IMG/VR virus record: IMGVR_UViG_3300031857_000054
Location: 1 to 64,000 of that record
Source: a virus
Direction: 5' to 3' (one strand)
DNA: 64,000 nucleotides
In this document: piece after piece, positions 46,217 through 54,426 of the stretch
How positions within the stretch are numbered: the stretch's first letter is position 1
Layout of the letters: the number at the start of each line of letters is the position of its first letter
Made by a program: the position numbers and the translations under genes
Notes under the pieces: generated by a model
The model's database searches: none
The model's input: the letters and a program-made list of their open reading frames with translations, nothing else
What the model was told of the DNA's origin: nothing

Positions 46217-46540
46217 ATGTCAGAAGAACAAGAAGAAGGCGGAATGTCTGGTGTAAAGAAGGCAATCATCGGAGCAATTACCACAGCGGTAACTGCAGGT
46301 GGTGCTTGGTTTGCTACTCACTTAGGTGGTGGCGAAGATGAAAAACCAGAAACTCCAGCAGCTGTAGCTGCTCCCGCACCTGTGATTAACATCACTACGA
46401 ACAACGAACAGAAGCAACAGGCAAACACTGGTGGCGGTAATACCGTCATCATTAAGGAAAAGGTAGCACCTGCTGCATCTACTCCTGCCCCTGCTGCTCC
46501 TGCATCTAAACCCCAAGCAGATGAAGAAGATCCTTGGTAG
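46217..46540 (+). CDS. Single-TM Ala/Pro-rich protein, 107 aa
   Basis: ATG at 46217 chosen (MSEEQEEGGMSGVKKAIIGA) rather than an upstream in-frame start that would overlap the previous gene. One Gly/Ala-rich TM (IIGAITTAVTAGGAWFATHL), then an Ala/Pro-rich linker (TPAAVAAPAPVINITTNNEQ; APAASTPAPAAPASK), acidic end. Its layout (inner-membrane TM plus extended periplasmic Pro-rich segment) resembles the inner-membrane subunit of a spanin pair, or TonB-like linkers. Overlaps the CsgG-like gene by 20 bp. Confidence 0.6.
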   Translation: MSEEQEEGGMSGVKKAIIGAITTAVTAGGAWFATHLGGGEDEKPETPAAVAAPAPVINITTNNEQKQQANTGGGNTVIIKEKVAPAASTPAPAAPASKPQADEEDPW

Positions 46541-47210
46541 CCTACTGTTAATAATCCTTATCTATGGTTGTGGTTCTATGAAGACCACAACCGAGGATGA
46601 GGTTATTGAGAAAAAAGATATTTCTAGCGTGTCTGGATATACTGATTCTATTAAGAAGAACGTACAAGTAATTAGCATGGACATGACTAAAGTGTTGGCT
46701 ATGTACCCAAGTCTTCAAGAGAAAAATGTAGGTTTAGGTTTTGCAGAATCCGTATTAGATTATTTAGATGAAACAAATCGTTTTGTATTTACTGAAGAGA
46801 AGGGTGAAATCAAGGAAAGGATGGTAACTCAATTCAAAGCTTCTAAAAAAGGAGTCTTTGAAGAACCTATTGACGGCAAAGGAAAAATTAAAGCTGCCCA
46901 CTACTTTGTTTATGTAACCGTTGCTGATTTTGCAGTAGACGAGGACGAGACTGTACAAGGTGGAAAAGCTAAAGTAGTGGTAACTACTTTTATCCGTTTG
47001 CAAGTTCGATTTGTAGACGCTAAAACAGGACAAATTTACATTGGTTCTGGTGAAGGCGAATCTATAAAAGTAGGAGAGTCGTTCTTAAAATCTCTAGACG
47101 ATATGAAGTTTTCTCAAAGTACCGTAGGTAAGGCAACACGAAAGTCGCTTGAAACAGCAACTACCAAAGTGATTGAAAACCTTATTAGAAACGGTGTCTT
47201 TAAGAGCTAA
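46521..47210 (+). CDS. CsgG-like outer-membrane lipoprotein
   Basis: 229 aa. Signal MKKILGSLLLIILIYGCGSM with lipobox LIYGC. The body follows the CsgG layout: FAESVLDYLDETNRFVFTEE (NRF-x-V-x-E), a Gly-containing linker, AAHYFVYVTVADFAVDED (Y-F/L-V-x-x-x-V-x-D/N-F), LQVRFVDAKTGQIYIGSGEG (hallmark V-R-x-V-D-x-x-T-G-x-I), and a C-terminal helix LETATTKVIENLIRNGV. CsgG forms a nonameric secretion channel for curli subunits in the outer membrane. The phage copy lacks a clear long transmembrane hairpin, so pore formation is unproven. Confidence 0.7.
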   Translation: MKKILGSLLLIILIYGCGSMKTTTEDEVIEKKDISSVSGYTDSIKKNVQVISMDMTKVLAMYPSLQEKNVGLGFAESVLDYLDETNRFVFTEEKGEIKERMVTQFKASKKGVFEEPIDGKGKIKAAHYFVYVTVADFAVDEDETVQGGKAKVVVTTFIRLQVRFVDAKTGQIYIGSGEGESIKVGESFLKSLDDMKFSQSTVGKATRKSLETATTKVIENLIRNGVFKS

Positions 47211-48636
47211 CATATTAATCTTACTATTGAGTATAGGACTGAGTTTAAAAGCTCAGTCCTTTACTTACTCGTACAAAGATCCGTGTACAAAAGAATTAAA
47301 GTTCATTCTTGCTGATATGAACTCTCCGATAGTAATAAGTTACTACGGACAAGTAAAAAACTTCAGTTACACAGAATTGCAGGACGGTACATTTGACGCT
47401 TGGTTAAATTATACTTATGCCAATTACAAAACAACAACCCCATGTCAAGGAGTTTTTGCAACAACTACTACAACTACAAGCACAGCAACTATAACTTCTT
47501 TAGTAAATAATGTGATGAATCTTAACTCTTTAACGAGTTTAGATTTATCTTCGACTTCGCTAGGATCAAGTACTTCAGTAGGAAGTACAACATCTTCTGG
47601 CACAAATGTAAAAAATGACTCTAAAAATGGAAGCTCGAATAACAAAGTTGGTAGTAATGGAAACAATAGTACTACTGATAATTCTGGGAATAATTCTAGT
47701 AACAGTGACCAGTCATCTGGACAAGGGTCCAATACGTCGTCGGAAGGACAAGTAGGCAATGGAAGCAACTCAGGTAATAATTCTAATGGCTCTAATGATG
47801 CTGGGGGTAACTCTGGGAGTGGCTCTAGTTCTTCTTCTAGTGGTGGTGGTAATGGTTCTGGTGGAGGTGGTGGTTCAGGCACCGCAGGTGATAAGAAACC
47901 TGAAGAAAAAACTCCTGAAAAGATAGAAGAACAAAAGAGTGAAACTCAACAAGCAGGTGGAAGTTCGTCTGCAAAAGCCGCTGCTAAAGGGAAAGTAGAA
48001 ACTCAAAAACCAGCTATTCTAGTTACAGGAGATATAGTTGGAGTCCAAACAGTGCAAGATAAAGCACAAGACGCTAGGGCAACAATGTCCTTTACTAGAG
48101 TTAAAGGAGACGGTACTGCCTCTGTTGGACTTGCAGCTGACTATATGGTCAATGCTAAAATAGGAAACTTTAACGGCGTGCGTTCTTGGATGGGCGTTAA
48201 CAAGAAAGGCAACAAACATATCAATGTTCTTTCGGCAGGAATTAACCTCATGCCAAAGTCTTACAACGGTTCTTTGTTGTTTGTAAGGGTAAACTCGCTG
48301 AAGAACTTTACAGCGCTCTACGGAGCCGCCGCATCGTATGGCGAGTTATTTCAAGAAGAAGTTATATCTACCCTACTGATAGGCGGTTTTATGTATAAGG
48401 GACAACTTACTAAACACATAGATGCTACTATTATTGCCGCTAGTGTTTACGCTCCTTATACAAAGTATTACACAGAATCTTTATTTGAATCTCAACCAAT
48501 TATAGTTCCTTTTCTAAACATCAACTACTCACTTACAAAAACTTTTAAGTTCGGACTTACAGGAGGAGGCACGTACATCGCCAATCAGGATGTCGTCAAT
48601 TATCAAATCTTAATGGGAGGTAAGTTAAAGATATGA
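47194..48636 (+). CDS. Exported Ser/Gly/Asn-rich protein with barrel-like C-terminus
   Basis: About 480 aa from GTG 47194 (a TTG at 47173 is the alternative; no ATG fits). Signal ANILILLLSIGLSLKAQS. N-terminal small domain with Cys pair (DPCTKELKFILADMNSPIVI). A ~130-residue disordered linker rich in Ser, Gly and Asn follows (SGQGSNTSSEGQVGNGSNSG; GNGSGGGGGSGTAG), then alternating amphipathic strands that look like a beta-barrel (ALYGAAASYGELF, HIDATIIAASVYAPYTKYYT, TFKFGLTGGGTYIANQDVV, ILMGGKLKI). Probably outer-membrane. Next to the CsgG-like gene. Confidence 0.6.
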   Translation: MSLRANILILLLSIGLSLKAQSFTYSYKDPCTKELKFILADMNSPIVISYYGQVKNFSYTELQDGTFDAWLNYTYANYKTTTPCQGVFATTTTTTSTATITSLVNNVMNLNSLTSLDLSSTSLGSSTSVGSTTSSGTNVKNDSKNGSSNNKVGSNGNNSTTDNSGNNSSNSDQSSGQGSNTSSEGQVGNGSNSGNNSNGSNDAGGNSGSGSSSSSSGGGNGSGGGGGSGTAGDKKPEEKTPEKIEEQKSETQQAGGSSSAKAAAKGKVETQKPAILVTGDIVGVQTVQDKAQDARATMSFTRVKGDGTASVGLAADYMVNAKIGNFNGVRSWMGVNKKGNKHINVLSAGINLMPKSYNGSLLFVRVNSLKNFTALYGAAASYGELFQEEVISTLLIGGFMYKGQLTKHIDATIIAASVYAPYTKYYTESLFESQPIIVPFLNINYSLTKTFKFGLTGGGTYIANQDVVNYQILMGGKLKI

Positions 48637-49835
48637 GATGGCTAGTCATTCTACTCTTGTTTGCAAGTCCTCTGAAGGCTCAATTTACTTATTCTGGATA
48701 CTTGTACAATGCAAACGGTTCGGGCGCCTCTAACGTTCCCGTAAAAATATACAAGAGTACAGCAGGTGCTACTACTAAGTCAGGTACTTTTGCTAAGATA
48801 ACTTCAGGTATTCCTTCAGATAGAGGACGAGGAACTTCAGTACTTCACTCAACTGCTAACACAGATGAAAAGTCTGTGGCTATTACATTTCCTTCTGGCT
48901 TTAGTCCTTCTTACGCAGGAACTAGCTATTCTTCAGGCCACGTTAACGCTAACTCTTGGTTTACTTTTGGAACAAGTTCTAGTACTGGATACAACGGAAA
49001 TGCTACTAGTCCTAATCAACCTACTATCCATATTGGGTCGGTGGATAATGGCTCAACAGATAACAACGTTTCTTATGTATCAACTGAAAGTTACACTGAT
49101 GGAACTTACGGTGATGTGTTTAGAGTAAGATACGAGGGTAACTGTAAGTACAACCAAACGGGAATCAATTATGTTTGGGATTTATACTTTATTAAAAACC
49201 AAGCCTCAAAGCAGATAGTGGTTTGGAGAACATTCACCGCAGACGGTTCCAACCAAGAAATAATGGGTATATCTACAGGTAGTGCTTGGATGGCAAGTAC
49301 TCTCGTTACTACTGGTTCTTTTTCTGGCACTAGTTGGGAGATAAACACAACCTCAACCACTACAACAAGTTCTAATGTACTTGACGCTACTGCATATACT
49401 AACTCATCGGGATACTACTCTTTCTCAAGAACTACAGTAGCAGGTAATCAATTCACTATTCAAGTCGATGCTCCAACTAGGATTCAAGCCTACACAAACT
49501 CAGACATCCAAGCAATATCAGACCTCATCCTCAATAAAGTGGTTAAGACTGGGTTGACTTTTCAGATGTTTGACGTAAACGATGACTCTAAAATAACTGT
49601 AGCAGATAAATACTACGTAGCGGCAAGAAAGGCTGGAAGATTTTCTAAGTGGAGAATAGCACCTGATGTCCGTATCTTTACAACAGCACAATATGATGCT
49701 ATCAAAGCTGCCACAACAAATGTAAGAGGAACTTATCCTGGAGTCAGTACTTATACTACTTCTACTCTTACTTCTGGAGGAAGTTTAAGTCTTTACCTAA
49801 TAGCACCTGGTTATGCAGGACAAGTAACATACTAA
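48633..49835 (+). CDS. Exported protein with dockerin-like module, 400 aa
   Basis: Signal MRWLVILLLFASPLKAQ. N-terminal carboxypeptidase-regulatory-like strand set (YSGYLYNANGSGASNVPVKI), a large beta domain (GDVFRVRYEGNCKYNQTGIN, IVVWRTFTADGSNQEIMGIS), then ILDATAYTNSSGYYSFSRTT-like segment and a C-terminal module FQMFDVNDDSKITVADKYYV, RKAGRFSKWRIAPDVRIFTT, clearly related to domain 2 of the T9SS protein at 43976. No T9SS C-terminal domain here. May dock on the cohesin-like domains of its neighbour. Confidence 0.7.
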   Translation: MRWLVILLLFASPLKAQFTYSGYLYNANGSGASNVPVKIYKSTAGATTKSGTFAKITSGIPSDRGRGTSVLHSTANTDEKSVAITFPSGFSPSYAGTSYSSGHVNANSWFTFGTSSSTGYNGNATSPNQPTIHIGSVDNGSTDNNVSYVSTESYTDGTYGDVFRVRYEGNCKYNQTGINYVWDLYFIKNQASKQIVVWRTFTADGSNQEIMGISTGSAWMASTLVTTGSFSGTSWEINTTSTTTTSSNVLDATAYTNSSGYYSFSRTTVAGNQFTIQVDAPTRIQAYTNSDIQAISDLILNKVVKTGLTFQMFDVNDDSKITVADKYYVAARKAGRFSKWRIAPDVRIFTTAQYDAIKAATTNVRGTYPGVSTYTTSTLTSGGSLSLYLIAPGYAGQVTY

Positions 49836-49836
49836 C

Positions 49837-50277
49837 ATGAAAAAACTAATCATACTCTTAATCCTAGCATTTGCAGGTTCGTTGAATGCACAATGCTACA
49901 AAATTGACACCGTTAGAAACCACACACAACTAAGAACTATTGCAGGTAGGCCTGTAGACTTTGGTATAGTGGCAACGGCTGAACAACTTATCTCTGCCAA
50001 GTATTCGCTGTGCGATACAGGCATTGGAGTTGACCTTGCAATTAACACAATTGCTATGCCTCAAAGACTAATTAACATTGCAGGGTTGCAGTTTTTAAAG
50101 AGGGACTATGTAGTCAATATGTCCATCACAGCTAATAACATTACACATTATTCTAGGAACGTAAAGACCGTTTATGTCAATGCTATGTTCCTAACTGTAG
50201 AGGACATTCCTCACAACAAAAAAGCATACTCTAGGGCAGTAGAGAAGTGCTTAATAGATTTAGTTAAGGAGTTGTAG
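49837..50277 (+). CDS. Exported 146-aa protein
   Basis: Signal MKKLIILLILAFAGSLNAQ, mature start CYKIDTVRNHTQLRTIAG. Beta-rich with two Cys (Q-C and SLC) and a helical end (AVEKCLIDLVKEL). Last gene of the exported module, 1 bp after the previous stop. No family recognised. Confidence 0.6.
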   Translation: MKKLIILLILAFAGSLNAQCYKIDTVRNHTQLRTIAGRPVDFGIVATAEQLISAKYSLCDTGIGVDLAINTIAMPQRLINIAGLQFLKRDYVVNMSITANNITHYSRNVKTVYVNAMFLTVEDIPHNKKAYSRAVEKCLIDLVKEL

Positions 50278-50366
50278 CCCGTATTTACTGGGGTTTCCAG
50301 TTATAATCTTATCTTAACTTTAGTTGTTAAGTTTTTAGCTTAACTTACTTAGTTATAACTTTAGAC

Positions 50367-50396
50367 TTGACTTTTTATATTAGGATAGTATATTTG
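50367..50396 (+). promoter_or_regulatory. Promoter before the packaging operon
   Basis: TTGAC at 50367-50371 and TATATTTG at 50389-50396, 17-bp spacing, 30 bp before the ATG at 50427. Confidence 0.75.
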
Positions 50397-50426
50397 CATT
50401 AGTTGTAACAGACAACCAACCATATT

Positions 50427-50807
50427 ATGAAAAAACTTTTGCGAAAGTACCCTGACCCTATTTTAATTCACAGGGATTACATTGATGTCTTGCTGAGGCT
50501 AGCAGGTTATCGCTTATCTGATTTATCAGTAACAATTTTAGCATACTCTAGTTACAGAAAAGCATTGACCTCTGAGACTAAGAAAGAGATTGCGGAAAAG
50601 TTTAACACAAGCATCCAAGTAATTTCTAACACAATCACCAAGTTAAGAAAACAACAGTTATTGTTGAAGAACAACTTGAATCCTAAATTGAAACCAGAAA
50701 ACGACAACCAATCAGCATTAACCATTTATTTTACTCTAGAGCCTAAAACTAAAATAAGAAAAACTGTATTGTCAGAAAGTAACATAACGGAACAGACTCC
50801 TGCATGA
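50427..50807 (+). CDS. Winged-helix DNA-binding protein, 126 aa
   Basis: RLSDLSVTILAYSSYRKALT, then TKKEIAEKFNTSIQVISNTITKLRKQQ is a MarR/RepA-type winged helix: helix, turn at FNTS, recognition helix IQVISNTITKLR, and wing (QQLLLKNNL). C-terminal basic tail. May regulate late genes or act in packaging. ATGA overlap with the IHF-like gene. Confidence 0.65.
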   Translation: MKKLLRKYPDPILIHRDYIDVLLRLAGYRLSDLSVTILAYSSYRKALTSETKKEIAEKFNTSIQVISNTITKLRKQQLLLKNNLNPKLKPENDNQSALTIYFTLEPKTKIRKTVLSESNITEQTPA

Positions 50808-51364
50808 GAAAAGACCTTCAAATAGAACTCAAGGTATTTGGATTGTATAGTACGGCAGCCAAAGAGTTAAAGTGCACTAGCTCAGAGGTAGATGAAGTTT
50901 ATTCTTGGTATTTAGGAGAAATCGTAGAATCCCTAAAGAAGACCGAGACCAAACAAGTCTACCTCAAAGGCTTAGGACGCTTAAGAGCTAATCCTGCATG
51001 CATACCAAATATCCTATACTATAATATTGTAAGGTACATAGACATGGCTGGGTTTATGGTAAAGTTCCCAAAATACCACACCAAAAGTAGAGCAAACTTT
51101 ATGACTGTTATCTACGAGAACTACAAAAAACTATACGAAGAGGGTTTGAAGAAGATGGACATTCTTATAAATGAACCTATATTTGATAAGCCTATGTATC
51201 ACAAACAAAGACAAAGGCTAGTTAACTTTAACCAAGACAGATTAGAAAAACTATATGAATCCATTTGCAGACTACATGAAGCTGCTGAAGCAGGGAGTAA
51301 AGAACGCGGACAAGATAATCGAGGGGATCAGCAACAAGACATTGAAAGAATTCAATTTACTTAA
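50804..51364 (+). CDS. IHF/HU-like DNA-binding protein, 186 aa
   Basis: The first 60 residues show an HU/IHF-like pattern: AAKELKCTSSEVDEVYSWYL, VESLKKTETKQVYLKGLGRL (V-x-L-x-G-x-G-x-F/L). The rest is basic and helical (FPKYHTKSRANFMTVIYENY). IHF-like subunits next to the terminase genes are usual in crAss-like phages, where they may bend DNA for packaging or transcription. The assignment is by pattern and position. Confidence 0.5.
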   Translation: MRKDLQIELKVFGLYSTAAKELKCTSSEVDEVYSWYLGEIVESLKKTETKQVYLKGLGRLRANPACIPNILYYNIVRYIDMAGFMVKFPKYHTKSRANFMTVIYENYKKLYEEGLKKMDILINEPIFDKPMYHKQRQRLVNFNQDRLEKLYESICRLHEAAEAGSKERGQDNRGDQQQDIERIQFT

Positions 51365-51629
51365 TGAAGATGATCAGAACCGTATCTCAAACCGAATGGA
51401 CATATGTAACGCTTGTCCCTTCAACTCTACTAATGCTAGAGTATCTCCAGAGTACATGGCACTCACGGGTGTCCCATACGCTACTGGAAGAACCGAATCA
51501 CACTGTGCGTTATGTGGTTGTGTAATTGAATTTAAAACATCTTGTTTGAGTTGTAACTGTGGAATAGAAACTTGGAACCAAAGACATCCAGAAAAGAAAC
51601 AAGAACTAAAGTGGACCAAAAAACCTTAA
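51255..51629 (+). CDS. Four-CxxC zinc protein upstream of terminase
   Basis: 124 aa. MDICNACPFNSTN, HCALCGCVIEFKTSCLSCNCGIETWN: several Cys pairs that can bind two zinc ions. The combination I-C-x-x-C-P-F/Y-N with a later C-x-x-C-G-C-x-x-x-x-K is frequent in phages close to TerL. It overlaps the IHF-like gene by 110 bp; an internal Met at 51276 would shorten this. Structural or packaging accessory by context. Confidence 0.65.
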   Translation: MNPFADYMKLLKQGVKNADKIIEGISNKTLKEFNLLNEDDQNRISNRMDICNACPFNSTNARVSPEYMALTGVPYATGRTESHCALCGCVIEFKTSCLSCNCGIETWNQRHPEKKQELKWTKKP

Positions 51630-51640
51630 CACCTACTAAT

Positions 51641-51799
51641 ATGAAAAAACCATCAATCAAATCAAGAGCTAACAAGGTAGAAAACCTTAAGAAAGCTTTC
51701 CGTATCCTTAACGGTTGCGGAGGAAACAAAGGCACTAAGTGCGGAGTTGAAGTTTACTATATGCCAGCAGATAGTAAGCTACAAGAGATTAAAGCTTAA
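51641..51799 (+). CDS. Small 52-aa basic protein
   Basis: Start at ATG 51641 (MKKPSIKSRANKVENLKKAF), 11 bp after the previous stop. Contains LNGCGGNKGTKCGVEVYYMP with two Cys and a Gly-rich turn. Basic and probably DNA-binding; unknown. Confidence 0.55.
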   Translation: MKKPSIKSRANKVENLKKAFRILNGCGGNKGTKCGVEVYYMPADSKLQEIKA

Positions 51800-51802
51800 C
51801 CA

Positions 51803-52006
51803 ATGACAAAACAACCAACCAACCGTTTAAAACCTGAGAGTAAACCTACTTTCCAAGACAAGTTATTTCTAGTAACTAAAGTCTTTTGGAAAGCAGGTTA
51901 CTCCTATGGTAAAACAGGAAGGAATGAAGATTTTTATGCTCGTGTACTGGAAGACTTTGCAGTCATGCCTGAAGACGAGTTTATAGAAAAATACGAATCG
52001 CTTTAG
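51803..52006 (+). CDS. Unrecognised 67-aa protein
   Basis: MTKQPTNRLKPESKPTFQDK, then LFLVTKVFWKAGYSYGKTGR and acidic FAVMPEDEFIEKYESL. Small soluble protein in the packaging operon, 1 bp before the next gene. Nothing recognised. Confidence 0.5.
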   Translation: MTKQPTNRLKPESKPTFQDKLFLVTKVFWKAGYSYGKTGRNEDFYARVLEDFAVMPEDEFIEKYESL

Positions 52007-52007
52007 T

Positions 52008-52325
52008 ATGGCACAGAAAAAACAATCTTACATCTCAGCTGAACTAGAGTGGGCAGAGGAGAAACTTAGAGAATGGAGACAGTATGTGGATTCAAATCCA
52101 CTACATTCTTTAAAAGACCGAGTAGAATGGAAACCAACTTCTAAAGGTGGTTCTATTCCTATGGTAATTGCTTCTATTGAACAACAGATTAAATCAATAC
52201 GTGATACCATGAAAGAGTATCTTGCTCTTTTAGATGTGGTAGATAAACTTCGTGAGAAAGAAGAAGCCAAACTTGAGATACGTGGTTCTCAAGAAGTTAA
52301 TGGCAAGATGAGTAAATTTATGTAA
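52008..52325 (+). CDS. Possible small terminase subunit, 105 aa
   Basis: N-terminal AELEWAEEKLREWRQYVDSN, central loop KPTSKGGSIPMVIASIEQQI, then a helix (SIRDTMKEYLALLDVVDKLR) and a basic end. Immediately upstream of TerL (1 bp), the usual place of TerS. No HTH can be read, so TerS is inferred from position and helical character only. Confidence 0.45.
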   Translation: MAQKKQSYISAELEWAEEKLREWRQYVDSNPLHSLKDRVEWKPTSKGGSIPMVIASIEQQIKSIRDTMKEYLALLDVVDKLREKEEAKLEIRGSQEVNGKMSKFM

Positions 52326-52326
52326 T

Positions 52327-54327
52327 ATGCATTTAGATAGTCCAGAGTTTTTTGTCAATATGAAGTCTGTTCCTGATAAGGAATCGTCAGAATATGTTTC
52401 TTTTTGGGAAGCAGAAGATAAAAAGATTACAGAGGGTATTACCATTAATGGGTTTCACTTTTCTCCTTTTATCTATTGGCATTTAAATTACTGGTCTATT
52501 TATGTAGATACAATGGTAGGCAAAAGACAAGTTCGTAAGTTAGATCGCCCTCAGTTATGGGATACTTACTTGGCTGTCGATGAAACTATCAATAGAGCAG
52601 AAAATCATCCTGACGGAAAGAAGGGAGTTGTGATGGTAGGTTCACGACGTATCTCTAAGTCAGTATTGACTTCCTCGTATATGACCCATAAAGCAGTAAC
52701 CCAAAAAGGTAGCGACAATCTTATCTCTGCTTTGAATGGGCCTGACTTAAAAATTATAACAGAGTACGTAGACTTAGGTTTACGTAATCTTCCAGAATAC
52801 TTTAAGTTTCCCCGTATTGAAGATGATTGGAAGAGACAAGTAACTCTTGGATACAAAGACAAACAAAACGTAAGACATGAATGGTCTAAATTTCACATCC
52901 GAAACTTTGACGAAGGCAACAATACGGAAGCAGCTGCTGGTCTTACTCTATCTTCTTTTATGTTGGAAGAAGGAGGAAAAGGAAAGATTCTCAATTGTTT
53001 GGCGGCAACTACTCCTTGTTTTGACAGTCCATATGGATGGCGTTGTTCTCCTTTTGTCATTGGGACTTCGGGAGATATGACAAAGGCAGGGGATTTGGAA
53101 GAGCTTTTCAATAACCCTGAAGCATACAATTTTCTTCCTGTAGAGTCACTTGACTCTGGTAAATCCTATGGTTTGTTTATCCCAGGAACTAAATCTTTGA
53201 AGGTACCAAAAGAACCAAAATCTCTTGGACTTTACTTAGAGAATGCGGAACCATCGGAATTAGACGATATAACAATTTGGGTATCTGATGAAGACAAAGG
53301 AAAAGAATTAATCTTAAAGTCTAGAGAACAAATTAAGAAATCTAGTGGTCTAGAAGCATACTTGAAGGAGGTAATGTATTATCCTCTGACACACGAAGAA
53401 TGTTTCCTAGAACTTTCGCAAAACATCTTTCCTGTGGATCTTCTTCAGGAACAATTGCAAAAGATTACATCACTAGATGCAAATCCAGATTACGTAGAAC
53501 TAGTGCAGAAGTCAGATGGAAGCATTGGTCATAAGTTTACAGATAAGAAACCAGTTCAAAACTTTCCTTCTAAACCAACAGATAACTTAGAAGGTGCAGT
53601 TCAGATTTGGGAGTATCCTATACTAGGGGCACCCTATGGTCTTTATACGGCAGGAACTGACCCATATAAACAGTCACAAGCTAAATACTCAACCTCTTTA
53701 GGCTCTACTTATATTTACAAACGTGTGCATGATATTGCAGGGGAAGGGTGGCAGAACATAGTAGTAGCAGCGTACACAGGTCGTCCTAAAAAGATTGAAC
53801 AGTGGTATGAGATGACAAAGATGTTATTGAAGTACTATAACGCTAAGACACTTTGTGAAAACATGGATATGGGATTCATTCAGCATTGTATTGAAAAGAA
53901 CGAATCTGCTTTTTTCTTAGAACGCACACCCTCATTCTTAAATGACATCCACCCTAGTAGTGCAGTAAATCGTGAGTATGGAATACATATGACCAGTGAT
54001 ATTAAAGATTACTTGAACTCACTGATTATAGAATACATCACAGAAGTTATAGAAAGAGAGACAGATGCAGAGGGTAACGTCGTAAAAGAAAGATTAGGAG
54101 TTACTAGAATACTTGACCCTCTACTGCTTAAAGAATTAATTAAGTTTACTCCCAAATTAAACGTCGACCGAGTTATTTCTTTTGGCCTTACTCTTGCTAT
54201 GGCAAAATCCTTAAACAGCAAATCAGTAATAGTATCTTCTACACAGGATTCTCGCATGCAAGAGTACTTTAAATCCATGAAATCAAAACAACTTTTCAGG
54301 ACAACAAGAAGCCCTTTTAGGTATTAA
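52327..54327 (+). CDS. terL: Terminase large subunit
   Basis: 666 aa. The ATPase domain has Walker A GVVMVGSRRISKSVLTSS (GSRRISKS at residues 105-112) and Walker B-like SSFMLEEGGKG (about 208-218, catalytic Glu pair). The coupling region IGTSGDMTKAGDLEELF follows. The nuclease domain (from about 435) has LYTAGTDPYKQ (Asp), CENMDMGFIQH and a C-terminal Asp-containing INLGVN-like segment (LLLKELIKFTPKLNVDRVIS). Long for a TerL, as in crAss-like phages. Drives DNA packaging through the portal encoded next. Confidence 0.92.
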   Translation: MHLDSPEFFVNMKSVPDKESSEYVSFWEAEDKKITEGITINGFHFSPFIYWHLNYWSIYVDTMVGKRQVRKLDRPQLWDTYLAVDETINRAENHPDGKKGVVMVGSRRISKSVLTSSYMTHKAVTQKGSDNLISALNGPDLKIITEYVDLGLRNLPEYFKFPRIEDDWKRQVTLGYKDKQNVRHEWSKFHIRNFDEGNNTEAAAGLTLSSFMLEEGGKGKILNCLAATTPCFDSPYGWRCSPFVIGTSGDMTKAGDLEELFNNPEAYNFLPVESLDSGKSYGLFIPGTKSLKVPKEPKSLGLYLENAEPSELDDITIWVSDEDKGKELILKSREQIKKSSGLEAYLKEVMYYPLTHEECFLELSQNIFPVDLLQEQLQKITSLDANPDYVELVQKSDGSIGHKFTDKKPVQNFPSKPTDNLEGAVQIWEYPILGAPYGLYTAGTDPYKQSQAKYSTSLGSTYIYKRVHDIAGEGWQNIVVAAYTGRPKKIEQWYEMTKMLLKYYNAKTLCENMDMGFIQHCIEKNESAFFLERTPSFLNDIHPSSAVNREYGIHMTSDIKDYLNSLIIEYITEVIERETDAEGNVVKERLGVTRILDPLLLKELIKFTPKLNVDRVISFGLTLAMAKSLNSKSVIVSSTQDSRMQEYFKSMKSKQLFRTTRSPFRY

Positions 54328-54366
54328 ACTACACTTATTTTAAAATTTTGGGTATCAAAATTAAGA

Positions 54367-54398
54367 TTTGGTATTATTTTTACCGCTAGTTATACTTT
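54367..54398 (+). promoter_or_regulatory. Weak promoter before the portal gene
   Basis: TTTG at 54367-54370 and TATACTTT at 54391-54398 (20-bp spacing); the last base of the TAnnTTTG box differs. Confidence 0.4.
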
Positions 54399-54426
54399 AT
54401 AAGTTAATACATTAACATCCATTGTT

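Noticed and set aside
47445-47882. 145-codon Pro/Glu/Leu-rich frame on the minus strand
   Set aside because: Mirror image of the Ser/Gly/Asn-rich linker of the exported protein; low complexity without independent signals.
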